From contig NZ_CP015423.1 of NCBI RefSeq assembly GCF_001719045.1, positions 4,773,501 to 4,837,500 on the forward strand: a stretch of 64,000 bases of DNA, read 5' to 3'. Both the position numbers and the translations under genes were made by a program. The stretch is from Paenibacillus polymyxa (lineage in GTDB: Bacteria > Bacillota > Bacilli > Paenibacillales > Paenibacillaceae). Below the pieces are notes generated by a model. It was not told the origin of the DNA. It searched no databases and saw nothing but the letters and a program-made list of their open reading frames with translations. Of this stretch, positions 18,614 through 26,907 are shown piece by piece (position 1 is the first letter of the stretch; every line of letters begins with the position of its first letter).

Positions 18614-18811
18614 TTGAAAGGTACAGTTAAATGGTTTAACGCAGAAAAAGGTTATGGCTTCATTCAAATGGATGGTGGCGAGGACGTATTCGTACATTTC
18701 TCCGCAATCCAAGGCGACGGCTTTAAAACTTTGGAAGAAGGTCAAGCGGTTGAATTCGAAATTACTGAAGGTAACCGTGGACCCCAAGCAGCTAACGTAA
18801 TCAAACTGTAA
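18614..18811 (+). CDS. Cold-shock protein, CspA family
   Basis: A 65-residue single cold-shock domain that binds single-stranded RNA or DNA and melts mRNA structure. RNP1 is seen in KGYGFIQ and RNP2 in DVFVHFS, within the standard [16 protein letters not shown] opening. The start is TTG 18614, after TAGGAGGTTGTTCAC. It has its own promoter, a hairpin at the 5' end of the leader, and a strong terminator behind it, so it is a single-gene unit. Confidence 0.96.
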   Translation: MKGTVKWFNAEKGYGFIQMDGGEDVFVHFSAIQGDGFKTLEEGQAVEFEITEGNRGPQAANVIKL

Positions 18812-18883
18812 GTGTAACTGAATTGTAAGAATGGTTCCGTTTCTACGGATGTCTTATATATTACGGTTAAACTATGAATTGAG

Positions 18884-18920
18884 AGCGCAGTTCCTTTAAT
18901 TTAAGGGACTGCGCTTTTTT
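18884..18920 (+). terminator. Terminator of the cold-shock gene
   Basis: AGCGCAGT(T/C)CCTT-type stem (AGCGCAG/CTGCGCT plus extension through the TTCCTTT/AAGGGA arms), then TTTTTT. Confidence 0.85.
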
Positions 18921-19019
18921 GCATAAATACGCTTATGAGATGAGAAGATTGAGCAGGAATAGGGTATTATACGTAATAAAACTAGGCAGAAGACATTTCA
19001 AATTGAAGGAGTTGAGAAA

Positions 19020-19802
19020 ATGAGTGCAGCAGAGGCTAGTCGTAAGCCTTCCCTGATTGAAGGTCCTATTGCCAAAACGCTGTTTATGTTCTCTTTGCCG
19101 ATGCTGTTCGGAAACATTCTGCAATCCCTGAATGGAACGATCAATTCGATCTGGGTGGGGAAGTTTCTGGGAGAAGCCGCATTGACTGCCGCTTCAACGG
19201 AAATATTATAAACGGCTACGGGACAGTGGCAGCAGCAGCTTATACAGCAGCCAATAATTTGTCGAGCTATGTGCAGATGCCAGCAATGGCGTTAGGTGCA
19301 GCTGTATCTTCCTTTGCCGCTCAAAATATCGGAGCCGGACGTTGGGATCGAGTGCGCATGACAACCTGGATTGGGATTGTGTATAATTTTGTATTAACAG
19401 GTGGAGCTGTGGTATTAATTTACGTGTTTAACCGTCAGGCCTTACTCATGTTCCTTCCTTCTACAGGGGGGGGCATTGGAATTGGGTATGCGGATTAATC
19501 TGATCACCTTGTGGTCTTTTGTTATATTCGGTGTTACCAATGTCATTACAGGTGTTGTTCGATCGACGGGTTCCGTCATGATACCGCTTTTAATTACCAT
19601 TATTTCATTATGGGGCATTCGTATACCTTTGGCCTATGCATTTGTCGATGAGTATGGTCTAGATGCTGTATGGTGGAGCTTTCCTGTTGGTTTTGCTATC
19701 TCTGCCGTGGCAGTCATTTTCTATTATGCTTTCGGGAAATGGAAGCAGGCAAGCATGGGAGAGGGAATCCAAGCCATGAAGCCCGCAGAGGACAAGGGAT
19801 AG
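19020..19802 (+). pseudogene. MATE-family efflux transporter, decayed by an internal deletion and a frameshift
   Basis: Three fragments of one MATE protein lie in different frames. 19020-19211 encodes the N-terminus (PMLFGNILQSLNGTINSIWVG type) and stops just after AALTAAS. From about 19205 the next frame gives NGYGTVAAAAYTAANN and the QNIGAGRWDRV block, which normally sits near residue 250-300. It runs into a stop soon after an 8-G tract (19466-19473). From the tract on, a third frame restores GALELGMRINLITLWSFV to the natural C-terminus. About 190 residues (near 570 bases) of the middle appear missing, and one extra G explains the second frame break. GGAGTTGAGAAA precedes the old start. An intact MATE gene lies 2.6 kb downstream but is a different subfamily. 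Confidence 0.88.
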
Positions 19803-19955
19803 ATAGGCCATTTATACTATTTGCGATTAAAGTCTTATAAGGATAGATTTTGTGTAACTCCTATTTTTGACTAATAAAACATTACAGGTATAAAATTCTT
19901 TTTGTAAGAATAGCTCATTTTCTTGCATTTTAAAGAAAAAAGTGAGGTTGTTCAT

Positions 19956-19984
19956 TTGTACTAAAAGGACGATCATATTATAAT
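19956..19984 (+). promoter_or_regulatory. Promoter of the ytpB-like gene
   Basis: TTGTAC (19956-19961), 17-base spacer, TATAAT (19979-19984), about 55 bases before the start. Confidence 0.65.
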
Positions 19985-20039
19985 GGATATGGTTTGGATA
20001 GGTATAATTACGTAGACAACAATGTGGAGGCACCGTCAT

Positions 20040-21119
20040 TTGAGTTATGTTGAGCAAGGACGTTATCAAGTACCGAGAGGCCCCATAGGTCTAATGAGCC
20101 GAATGTACAAGCACATTCTCCCTGAAACGAAACTAGAATTGAGTAACTGGAAGAGCAAGGCCGAACAAATTCCGGACCCTGAGCTGCGAAGCCAGGCGCT
20201 TGCGAGCATAGCGGATAAGACATTTCACTGCGTGGGTGGAGCGGTTTATGCCGCTGCCAATATGTCTGCCCGGCAGACGCTAATTCCGCTGATCGTAGCG
20301 TATCAGACCATTAGTGATTATCTGGACAACCTGTGTGATCGCAGTACGTCCATGGACCCGGATGATTTCAGGCTACTGCATCAGGCTATGCTGGATGCGG
20401 TTAATCCGACGGCTAGGCCAGTGAATTATTATGAGTTGCGTCGTGAGCAGGAGGATGGCGGTTATTTGACCAGGCTGGTGACAACCTGTCAGTCTTGTGT
20501 AAGCAGGCTTCCGGGCTATGAGGCGGCCATGCCTTACGTTCAGGATTTGGCGCGATTATACACGGATTTGCAAGTATACAAGCATATTAAACCCGAGCTG
20601 CGGGAACAAGCGCTTTTGGATTGGTGGTCGCTTCATAAAGACCGTACACCAGAGTTGCGCTGGAATGAGTTTGCTGCGGCTACCGGTTCAACTCTGGGGG
20701 TCTTTATGCTGTTTCTTGCTGCCAGCGACCAGCATCTGACAGATGCAGGGGCTGCCTCAATACATGCATCGTATTTTCCACATGTGTGCAGTCTTCATAT
20801 TTTGCTGGATTATCTAATCGATCAAGACGAAGACCGGAAGGGCGGAGATCTTAACTTTTGCAATTACTATGAAGATACCGACATGATGCTAGACCGGATC
20901 GCCTACGTTGTGAATCGGGCGCGGGCTGATATTGCAGATGTCCCTGCCAGCTCCTTTCACCGGATGATTATCGAGGGATTGCTGGCTTTATATTTATCCG
21001 ACCCTAAAGTTAGCGAGCAGCAGGACGTTCGCGCTGTTTCGAGACGTTTAATGAAAAATAGTCCGCTCATGCGTTTGTTTTTCTTATTAAACAGTCGATG
21101 GATAAGAAGGCTTATATGA
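20040..21119 (+). CDS. ytpB: YtpB-like tetraprenyl-beta-curcumene synthase (DUF2600)
   Basis: In B. subtilis YtpB cyclises tetraprenyl diphosphate to tetraprenyl-beta-curcumene, the first step to sesquarterpenes found in spores. The protein here is 359 residues. Acid-rich segments proper to the family are seen: TISDYLDNLCDR (about residue 100) and LLDYLIDQDEDRKGGDLNFCNYY (about residue 262), likely diphosphate and magnesium sites. TTG 20040 is chosen, 10 bases after GGAGG; ATG 20022 overlaps that site. A second-step cyclase gene is not in the window. pfkA follows after 23 bases. Confidence 0.87.
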   Translation: MSYVEQGRYQVPRGPIGLMSRMYKHILPETKLELSNWKSKAEQIPDPELRSQALASIADKTFHCVGGAVYAAANMSARQTLIPLIVAYQTISDYLDNLCDRSTSMDPDDFRLLHQAMLDAVNPTARPVNYYELRREQEDGGYLTRLVTTCQSCVSRLPGYEAAMPYVQDLARLYTDLQVYKHIKPELREQALLDWWSLHKDRTPELRWNEFAAATGSTLGVFMLFLAASDQHLTDAGAASIHASYFPHVCSLHILLDYLIDQDEDRKGGDLNFCNYYEDTDMMLDRIAYVVNRARADIADVPASSFHRMIIEGLLALYLSDPKVSEQQDVRAVSRRLMKNSPLMRLFFLLNSRWIRRLI

Positions 21120-21142
21120 TTATTTTGAGGAGGTCATAAATC

Positions 21143-22114
21143 ATGACAGCAGTTAAGAAAATTGCAGTATTAACAAGTGGTGGAGATTCACAAGGGATGA
21201 ACGCGGCAGTTCGCGCCGTCGTACGTAGCGGATTGTATTTTGGACTGGAAGTATTCGGGATTCAACGTGGTTATCAAGGCCTTTTGAACGACGATATTTT
21301 TCCAATGGATCTGAGAAGCGTCGGAGATATTATCCAACGTGGGGGTACTGTACTTCAATCTGCAAGATGCCTGGAATTTACGACTGAAGAAGGGCAGAAA
21401 AAAGGCGCTCAAATTTTGCGTAACCGTGGAATTGACGGCGTAGTTGTGATTGGTGGCGACGGTTCCTACCAAGGAGCTAACAAACTGACCAAGCAAGGCA
21501 TTAAAACGATGTGTCTTCCGGGTACGATTGACAACGACATTTCCTTCACGGACTACACTATTGGTTTTGATACGGCGGTTAGTATCGTAGTGGACGCAAT
21601 CAACAAGCTGCGTGATACGATGTCATCCCATGAACGTTCTTCTATCGTGGAAGTTATGGGACGTCATTGTGGTGATATTGCTCTGCATGCGGGTCTGGCT
21701 TCTGGCGCAGAAACGATTTTGGTGCCTGAGGTAGAATTTGACCTGAACGAAGTATCCGACCGGATGAAACAAAACTTTAAGCATGGTAAACGCCACAGTA
21801 TCATTATCGTTGCTGAGGGTGTAGGCAAAGGCGAAACAGTAGCACAAGTTATCCAAGAAAACTGTCCGGATTATGAGCCTCGTGTTACAGTGCTTGGACA
21901 CATCCAACGTGGAGGCACACCAACAGCGTTTGACCGCAACCTGGCGAGCCGTTTGGGTGACTTTGCTGTTCGCCAATTGATCGAGGGCATATCTGACAAG
22001 GCTTGCGGAATGATCGACGGTAAGTTGGTAGCTACAGATATTGACAAGGTTGTAAATACAAAAAAAGATTTCAATATGGAGCTTTATGAGCTGGCCTTGC
22101 GTTTGTCCCAATAA
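21143..22114 (+). CDS. pfkA: ATP-dependent 6-phosphofructokinase
   Basis: Phosphorylates fructose-6-phosphate in glycolysis. The 323-residue length fits the bacterial tetrameric enzyme. Seen are the ATP-binding TSGGDSQGMNAAVRAVVR, GGDGSYQGA, the catalytic PGTIDNDI, VMGRHCGDIAL and the substrate-binding GHIQRGG. Two positions differ from the common bacterial form: Q where P is usual in GGDxPGMN, and SF after IDNDI where PG or KG is usual. It is preceded by TGAGGAGGTCATAAATC and lies 23 bases after ytpB, so co-transcription is likely. A terminator follows. Confidence 0.95.
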   Translation: MTAVKKIAVLTSGGDSQGMNAAVRAVVRSGLYFGLEVFGIQRGYQGLLNDDIFPMDLRSVGDIIQRGGTVLQSARCLEFTTEEGQKKGAQILRNRGIDGVVVIGGDGSYQGANKLTKQGIKTMCLPGTIDNDISFTDYTIGFDTAVSIVVDAINKLRDTMSSHERSSIVEVMGRHCGDIALHAGLASGAETILVPEVEFDLNEVSDRMKQNFKHGKRHSIIIVAEGVGKGETVAQVIQENCPDYEPRVTVLGHIQRGGTPTAFDRNLASRLGDFAVRQLIEGISDKACGMIDGKLVATDIDKVVNTKKDFNMELYELALRLSQ

Positions 22115-22169
22115 TAAGAGCCTTTATGTAAAATAGATCGGCTCTGATATTGGAAATGATCAAAATTAT

Positions 22170-22200
22170 GCGGATGACCCGAGTCATCCGCTATTTTTTT
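22170..22200 (+). terminator. Terminator after pfkA
   Basis: GCGGATGAC (22170-22178), loop CCGA, GTCATCCGC (22183-22191), then TATTTTTTT. Confidence 0.9.
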
Positions 22201-22231
22201 AGCTTTGAGTCCTATCAGGAGGTAGTCATAT

Positions 22232-22441
22232 ATGTACCTATTCAAAATCGAAGTGGACAGTTCGGAAGGAGCGCTGACCGTCATTCTCGCTGCTGAAAAT
22301 GAAGAACAGGCATTTGAAGAGATTGAACAACATGTGGAGAGACACTTTCTATATCCTCCCAAGCTGAACGAAGTGGCTATTGTGGAGAAAAAACGAATAA
22401 CTTTAGGCGCAGCATATGTAATCGAGACACGCAAAGGCTAA
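22232..22441 (+). CDS. DUF3906-family protein (69 aa)
   Basis: A short protein with the opening MYLFKIEVDSSEGALTVILAAENEEQAF, matching the small DUF3906 family of Bacilli. No function is known; there is no signal or membrane segment. ATG follows TCAGGAGGTAGTCAT. Its stop codon overlaps the stop of the convergent MATE gene by 4 bases. It follows the pfkA terminator closely with no clear promoter of its own. Confidence 0.75.
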   Translation: MYLFKIEVDSSEGALTVILAAENEEQAFEEIEQHVERHFLYPPKLNEVAIVEKKRITLGAAYVIETRKG

Positions 22442-23808
22442 ATAGCCTCTGCGTGTTGTTTTTTTTCGGCGAAACGACGTTGTACTCTCACCAGACGCCA
22501 GAGAAGTAAAATAGCGCCTACTGCCAACCCTGTTATCAAACCGATCCAGTAGCCGTAGGGCCCCAATGAAGTCCAGCGTGCCAGTATATATCCTACAGGA
22601 AGCCCAATGACCCAATAGGAGAGGAATGTGAGCAAAAAGGCTGGATTGACGTCTTTATACCCGCGTAGCGCTCCTTGTGTAGGTGTAGCGACAGCATCAG
22701 ATATCTGAAAGAAAATCGCATAGATTAGAAAATGCTGTGCCAATTGAATGACCTGCGGATCGGTGGAGTAAAGTCGAGCGACCTGTTCACCCCAGATAAG
22801 CAGTACAATAGCTGTAATCAGTGATAGACCTACTGCGCTGCTAATCCCCATTACACTATAAGCTTTGGCATCCCGCGGACGAGCAGCCCCTGTTTCATAG
22901 CCAACTAGAATCGTAAGTGCCATGCAAATGCTGAGTGGAATCATATACAGCGTAGATGCAAAGTTCATGGCGGCCTGATGTGCGGCTATGGTAGCTGTAT
23001 TATAGCTACTCATGAAGAGAGTGACGGCTGAAAAGACGGCAGTCTCAAAAAATATAGCAAATCCAATCGGTACGCCAATCTTGATGAGCTCTTTCAAAGC
23101 ACCAGCGGCAATCCCGTATATTTTGCTGAAGATTCGGTATTCGGCAAATATTCTTCCACGATGCGTAGTGATACCGGCGACCAGCATGATGATCCAGTAG
23201 GTGGTTGCCGTTGCCACCCCGGAGCCTACACCCCCCAGACGCGGAAAACCCCAGTTTCCATAAATAAGTAGATAGTTCAACAATACATTAATGGGTAACG
23301 ACATGAGCGTGATGAACATCGTAAAACGGGTTTGTCCCAATGCATCCATAAAGCTTCGGAGCACAGTGTAGGCAAATAGAGGAACAATCCCGAAAGCCAT
23401 CGCACAAAGATAGTACAGGGCCACATTATGAACTCTCAATTCCAAATTCATACCGTTCAAAATAGGCTTGACCAAAATGATGCCAGCAATCAATACGACC
23501 ATAGACAGGGCGAGAGAGAGCCAAAGTGCTTGAATGACATAGTAGGAGACTTTATCTTTGCGCTGTGCTCCTACCAATTGAGATACAATGGGCGTGATAG
23601 CCATAAGTATTCCGTTAAGGCCTGTTTGTACAGGAACCCATAGGCTTACTCCAATGGCTACTCCAGCCAGATCGGCAGGGGAAAAGTGTCCCGACATATT
23701 CGTATCAAAAAAAGTCATGGCAGATAGTGCAAGCTGGGTAATCAGGATAGGGAGTAAAATGTAGAAAAGCTGCTTCCATTTCTGTCCCGTTGTTAGAGTC
23801 AATTGCAT
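22438..23808 (-). CDS. MATE-family efflux transporter (NorM-like)
   Basis: A 456-residue protein with about 12 hydrophobic segments, exporting drugs or cations in exchange for sodium or protons. LPILITQLALSAMTFFDTNMSG in the first segment and the PTQGALRGYKDVNPAF block in the second half are typical of NorM/DinF-type MATE proteins. ATG 23808 is preferred over 23823 because GAGGAAAACAAAA stands before it. The intact length contrasts with the broken MATE gene at 19.0-19.8 kb. Substrate unknown. Confidence 0.9.
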   Translation of the reverse strand: MQLTLTTGQKWKQLFYILLPILITQLALSAMTFFDTNMSGHFSPADLAGVAIGVSLWVPVQTGLNGILMAITPIVSQLVGAQRKDKVSYYVIQALWLSLALSMVVLIAGIILVKPILNGMNLELRVHNVALYYLCAMAFGIVPLFAYTVLRSFMDALGQTRFTMFITLMSLPINVLLNYLLIYGNWGFPRLGGVGSGVATATTYWIIMLVAGITTHRGRIFAEYRIFSKIYGIAAGALKELIKIGVPIGFAIFFETAVFSAVTLFMSSYNTATIAAHQAAMNFASTLYMIPLSICMALTILVGYETGAARPRDAKAYSVMGISSAVGLSLITAIVLLIWGEQVARLYSTDPQVIQLAQHFLIYAIFFQISDAVATPTQGALRGYKDVNPAFLLTFLSYWVIGLPVGYILARWTSLGPYGYWIGLITGLAVGAILLLWRLVRVQRRFAEKKQHAEAI

Positions 23809-23902
23809 TTTTGTTTTCCTCATTTACTAGGGATTGATTATTCGTATGTATCATAACATGTAAGTATTTATTGTAAGGGATACCGATACATTTGAACAGT
23901 AA

Positions 23903-23943
23903 TAAAAAAGACTGCTCCCGTTCGCCAAACAACGGGACAGCCT
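23903..23943 (-). terminator. Terminator after the DUF4015 gene
   Basis: On the minus strand GGCTGTCCCGTT pairs with AACGGGAGCAGT, followed by TTTTTT. Confidence 0.85.
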
Positions 23944-24004
23944 TCGAAATGATTATATAATTTCTAGATTTTATATAAAATAATAAAAAGTCCCGAGAGA
24001 TAAA

Positions 24005-25183
24005 TTATTTGTATGTTACTCCGCTAGTATAGCGGTTTGTGGCATTCCAAAGTAGATATTCATCCACTTTCATATCCTTAAGCGCTCGAATTTGGTCCTC
24101 TACTTGAGTTTTTCCATACTTAGCATAATGTCCGCTCCCCAACCAACTTGCGGTAAAATCCTGGATCCAAGGACGAATAATTGGCTTTAGCTTGCCCGTC
24201 GGATCGAGCTTTTTGTGTGTATCGGCCATGGAGCCTTTAATCGTCTGGTATGGATTCTTATCGGGGTCTTTTACACCGAACCAGCCTGTGGTGTAGTGAC
24301 TTGGATAAACCATGGGCGAAATGACATCCACATTTTCGGAGATTTTAGTGAAATCCTGTCCGATCCCCTCCGCAGCAGGAACGGATGCGGCATATCCGAA
24401 AATATCTACCGATACTCGTACACCTAATGGAGCAAGCTCTTTACGGGCATATTGTACGAATTCAGCGACTGCATCCGAGCGGGATTGATCTGATTTGGTA
24501 TATTTCAGCTTGTCTGCTCTTTTCTCAAAGCCTTCGGGGAAACGTACATAGTCAAATTGAATTTCCTTAAAACCAAGTTTGGCTGCTTCCTTAGCGATGG
24601 CGATATTATAATCCCATACTTCTTTATTATAGGGATTGACGAACCCGTCTCCTTTGCCGTTTTTCCAGACAGAGCCGTCAGGGTTACGGAAAGACATCTC
24701 GGGATTTTTGTTAGCTAGTACCGTATCTTTAAATACGACAATACGAGCAATCGGGTAAACATTATGCTTTTTCAATCGGTCCATCAAACCGGAAATATCC
24801 CGAATGAATTTTTGCGGCTTGCCCAATTTGAGCAGCTCGGGATTGGTCGTTGGATAAGTGATGTAACCTGCATCGTCTTTTATATCAATAACCATGGAAT
24901 TGAGCTCTGTCTTGTCAAGCAGTTCAAGCAGCTGAGTCATACGCGAACCGCCTGCGCTATAAGCCGTGACATAGATGCCCTTGATAGTAGGAGTCGTCGG
25001 TTGTGGGTCAATTTTAACTGGGGGATTGGAGGCATCCACCTTCATATTATTGTGCTGAGCCTGGATCATGGCGCTACTAATTGTTGTTGCCACCGTATCT
25101 TTTACATTTGGAGCGTTGGCTGACTGATCGCCGTTTCCGCCTATCCCCATCGCCAATAGCATAATTGCCCAAATCATATTCAT
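24005..25183 (-). CDS. Putative glycoside hydrolase, DUF4015 family, exported
   Basis: 392 residues. A hydrophobic N-terminus (WAIMLLAMGIGG) looks like a short signal peptide or anchor, then a polar linker to about residue 65. A TIM-barrel domain of the DUF4015 putative glycosidase family follows: GIYVTAYSAGG, VIDIKDDAGYITYP, IARIVVFKD, EIQFDYVRFPEGF and DVISPMVYPSHY. The acidic residues in FDYVRFPE and VIDIKDD are candidates for catalysis. No substrate has been established; related proteins are linked to polysaccharide or cell-wall turnover. It stands alone, with its terminator downstream. Confidence 0.82.
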   Translation of the reverse strand: MNMIWAIMLLAMGIGGNGDQSANAPNVKDTVATTISSAMIQAQHNNMKVDASNPPVKIDPQPTTPTIKGIYVTAYSAGGSRMTQLLELLDKTELNSMVIDIKDDAGYITYPTTNPELLKLGKPQKFIRDISGLMDRLKKHNVYPIARIVVFKDTVLANKNPEMSFRNPDGSVWKNGKGDGFVNPYNKEVWDYNIAIAKEAAKLGFKEIQFDYVRFPEGFEKRADKLKYTKSDQSRSDAVAEFVQYARKELAPLGVRVSVDIFGYAASVPAAEGIGQDFTKISENVDVISPMVYPSHYTTGWFGVKDPDKNPYQTIKGSMADTHKKLDPTGKLKPIIRPWIQDFTASWLGSGHYAKYGKTQVEDQIRALKDMKVDEYLLWNATNRYTSGVTYK

Positions 25184-25324
25184 TTCCTAACTCTCTCCCT
25201 TATGTATGTCGCTTAACTGATTATACGTAAAGTTATGTATCGAAAAACAACACGCTTGTAACCAATACTGGAATCATCAGGCACAGTCTTACATGATTAA
25301 CCCAACCTGTGTTCATTGAATCCA

Positions 25325-25385
25325 TAAAAATGCATAAATAATGCCGCTCTCTTCGCGGTTGTAGATGTAACCGGAAGAAGCGGCA
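25325..25385 (-). terminator. Terminator after the 64-residue gene
   Basis: On the minus strand TGCCGCTTCTTCCGGTT pairs, with interruptions, to AACCGCGAAGAGAGCGGCA, followed by TTATTTATGCATTTTT. Confidence 0.65.
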
Positions 25386-25399
25386 CTTAGTAAAGAAAT

Positions 25400-25594
25400 T
25401 TATTGAAGATAATTATTGTCTTGATGCTCGCAAATACTGTACTGAATAATTTCTAGCGCATCCGTTGGCTTGAGTATGGCCATCCCGTCCCGAAGCACAA
25501 TCATCGAGTTCAGCTCATCCTTTTTGAGAGAAGGGAGCATTTCCGGGTACCATCTTAAGACAATGTCGGACAGTTTTACCGTTTCCATTTCCAC
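25400..25594 (-). CDS. Hypothetical protein (64 aa)
   Basis: A small soluble protein with METVKLSDIVLRWYPEMLPSL near the start and a DGMAILKPTDALEIIQY core; I do not recognise it. GTG 25594 lies 7 bases after AAAGGGTG. A possible minus-strand promoter is about 120 bases upstream, and a terminator-like hairpin follows, so it looks like a single-gene unit. Confidence 0.6.
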   Translation of the reverse strand: MEMETVKLSDIVLRWYPEMLPSLKKDELNSMIVLRDGMAILKPTDALEIIQYSICEHQDNNYLQ

Positions 25595-25760
25595 AAAAAT
25601 CACCCTTTCCTGCTCGGAATCATTCCAAAAGAATCATTCAATACGATTCGGAAAAGCAAAGTGCCTGTGAAATAGCAGGTAAAGCTGGTCTTTATATACT
25701 ATGGGAACAGCGCACATATAGTGTACCACAGAAACTGTATTTTGACACTTGGGTTTGTGC

Positions 25761-26582
25761 TTATCTTCGGCGAAATGAACCCATCACCCCAACCGTTTCC
25801 ACAATATTGACAAAAGCTGAAGGGTCCACTTCTTTAATGATCCGTTTTAATTCAACTAGCTCGTAGCGTGTCGTGACAGTCATCAGCATGTCCTTTTCGG
25901 TATGTGAAAATGCGCCTTCAATTTTTATTTTGCTAACACCGCGTGGTGTGGTTAACATCCGCTCCAGTAGCTTGTCGGTGTGTTCTGTAATAATGTAGAC
26001 GGTAATCTTCGTGTGACTGACATAGATTTGATCCAATACCTTGCCAGTCACAAAAATAGATAGCATGGACGCAAGTGCAATATTCCAATCATCGTTCAAA
26101 TATCCTGCTGCAAGAATGACCAGTCCATTCATGCCAACAAGTACAGTTCCTACGGGGAAGTCACGATAACGAGTGACGATGGAACCGATAATGTCAAAAC
26201 CGCCCGTAGAACCCCCTACCCGAAAGGAAATTCCTGCTCCAACGCCGATCATCACCCCACCAAAAACGGAGGCTAGTAGGGGGTCCGACACGACAGATTG
26301 CACCGGCACCCAGGCCAAAATCCACGTTGTAACGACAACGGATAAAATGCTCAGGCTAATAAAACGCTTGCCTAAAATAAACCAGCCTGCAATAAGCATC
26401 GGAATATTGATAATAAAATACATCGCGCTGATATCAAATTTTGTGAAGTAGCCAATTAACATGGAAAGACCAGCTACTCCCCCGCTCAGCAAGTGGTGTG
26501 GCACGAGAAACAGATTAAAACCGCATGCAATGGCAGCGGCTCCAAGAATGACAGTTAAGCAGTTTAACACTATTTTTAACAA
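25761..26582 (-). CDS. YitT-family membrane protein
   Basis: 273 residues. Five or six hydrophobic segments make up the DUF161 part (to about residue 160), with GGVAGLSMLIGYFT and VGGSTGGFDIIG. A cytosolic DUF2179 domain at the end shows TTPRGVSKIKIEGAFSHTEKDMLMTVTTRYEL. Function is unproven. The start is TTG 26582, after GAGGTGAAAATAAG, with a minus-strand TATAAT at 26603-26608. Confidence 0.87.
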   Translation of the reverse strand: MLKIVLNCLTVILGAAAIACGFNLFLVPHHLLSGGVAGLSMLIGYFTKFDISAMYFIINIPMLIAGWFILGKRFISLSILSVVVTTWILAWVPVQSVVSDPLLASVFGGVMIGVGAGISFRVGGSTGGFDIIGSIVTRYRDFPVGTVLVGMNGLVILAAGYLNDDWNIALASMLSIFVTGKVLDQIYVSHTKITVYIITEHTDKLLERMLTTPRGVSKIKIEGAFSHTEKDMLMTVTTRYELVELKRIIKEVDPSAFVNIVETVGVMGSFRRR

Positions 26583-26907
26583 CTTATTTTCACCTCATTT
26601 AAATTATACGGGAAGCAACTTGCTGGTATTCATGAATTGTTCTGTGCTATAATGCGATGTGGATATTCTTGAGTAGGGACCTATGTCCAGAGAAACACTT
26701 AAAATTTAAACTGTTTTAAAAAGGATAAATTCGTTTAAGATGTATCGGATAGGTTCCCCAAATTCATTACAGAAAGATACAGTTATAGGTCTAAATAAAC
26801 TGTCACTGTATTGGGGAAAACTTATACAATAATATCGCTACTTAAGAATACAGACAACATTGTGGATTGTCCACCACATCCACCATTATGAAGGAGTTTG
26901 AATAAAT
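26583..26907. promoter_or_regulatory. Intergenic region with long leader of the RNA helicase gene
   Basis: No gene seen. It holds divergent promoters: a minus-strand TATAAT (26603-26608) for the YitT gene and a plus-strand TATAAT (26648-26653). If used, the latter would leave a leader of about 250 bases before the helicase. The leader is A/T-rich with partly repeated segments. A small hairpin, TGTGG...CCACA (about 26871-26888), lies just before the ribosome site. Confidence 0.45.
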
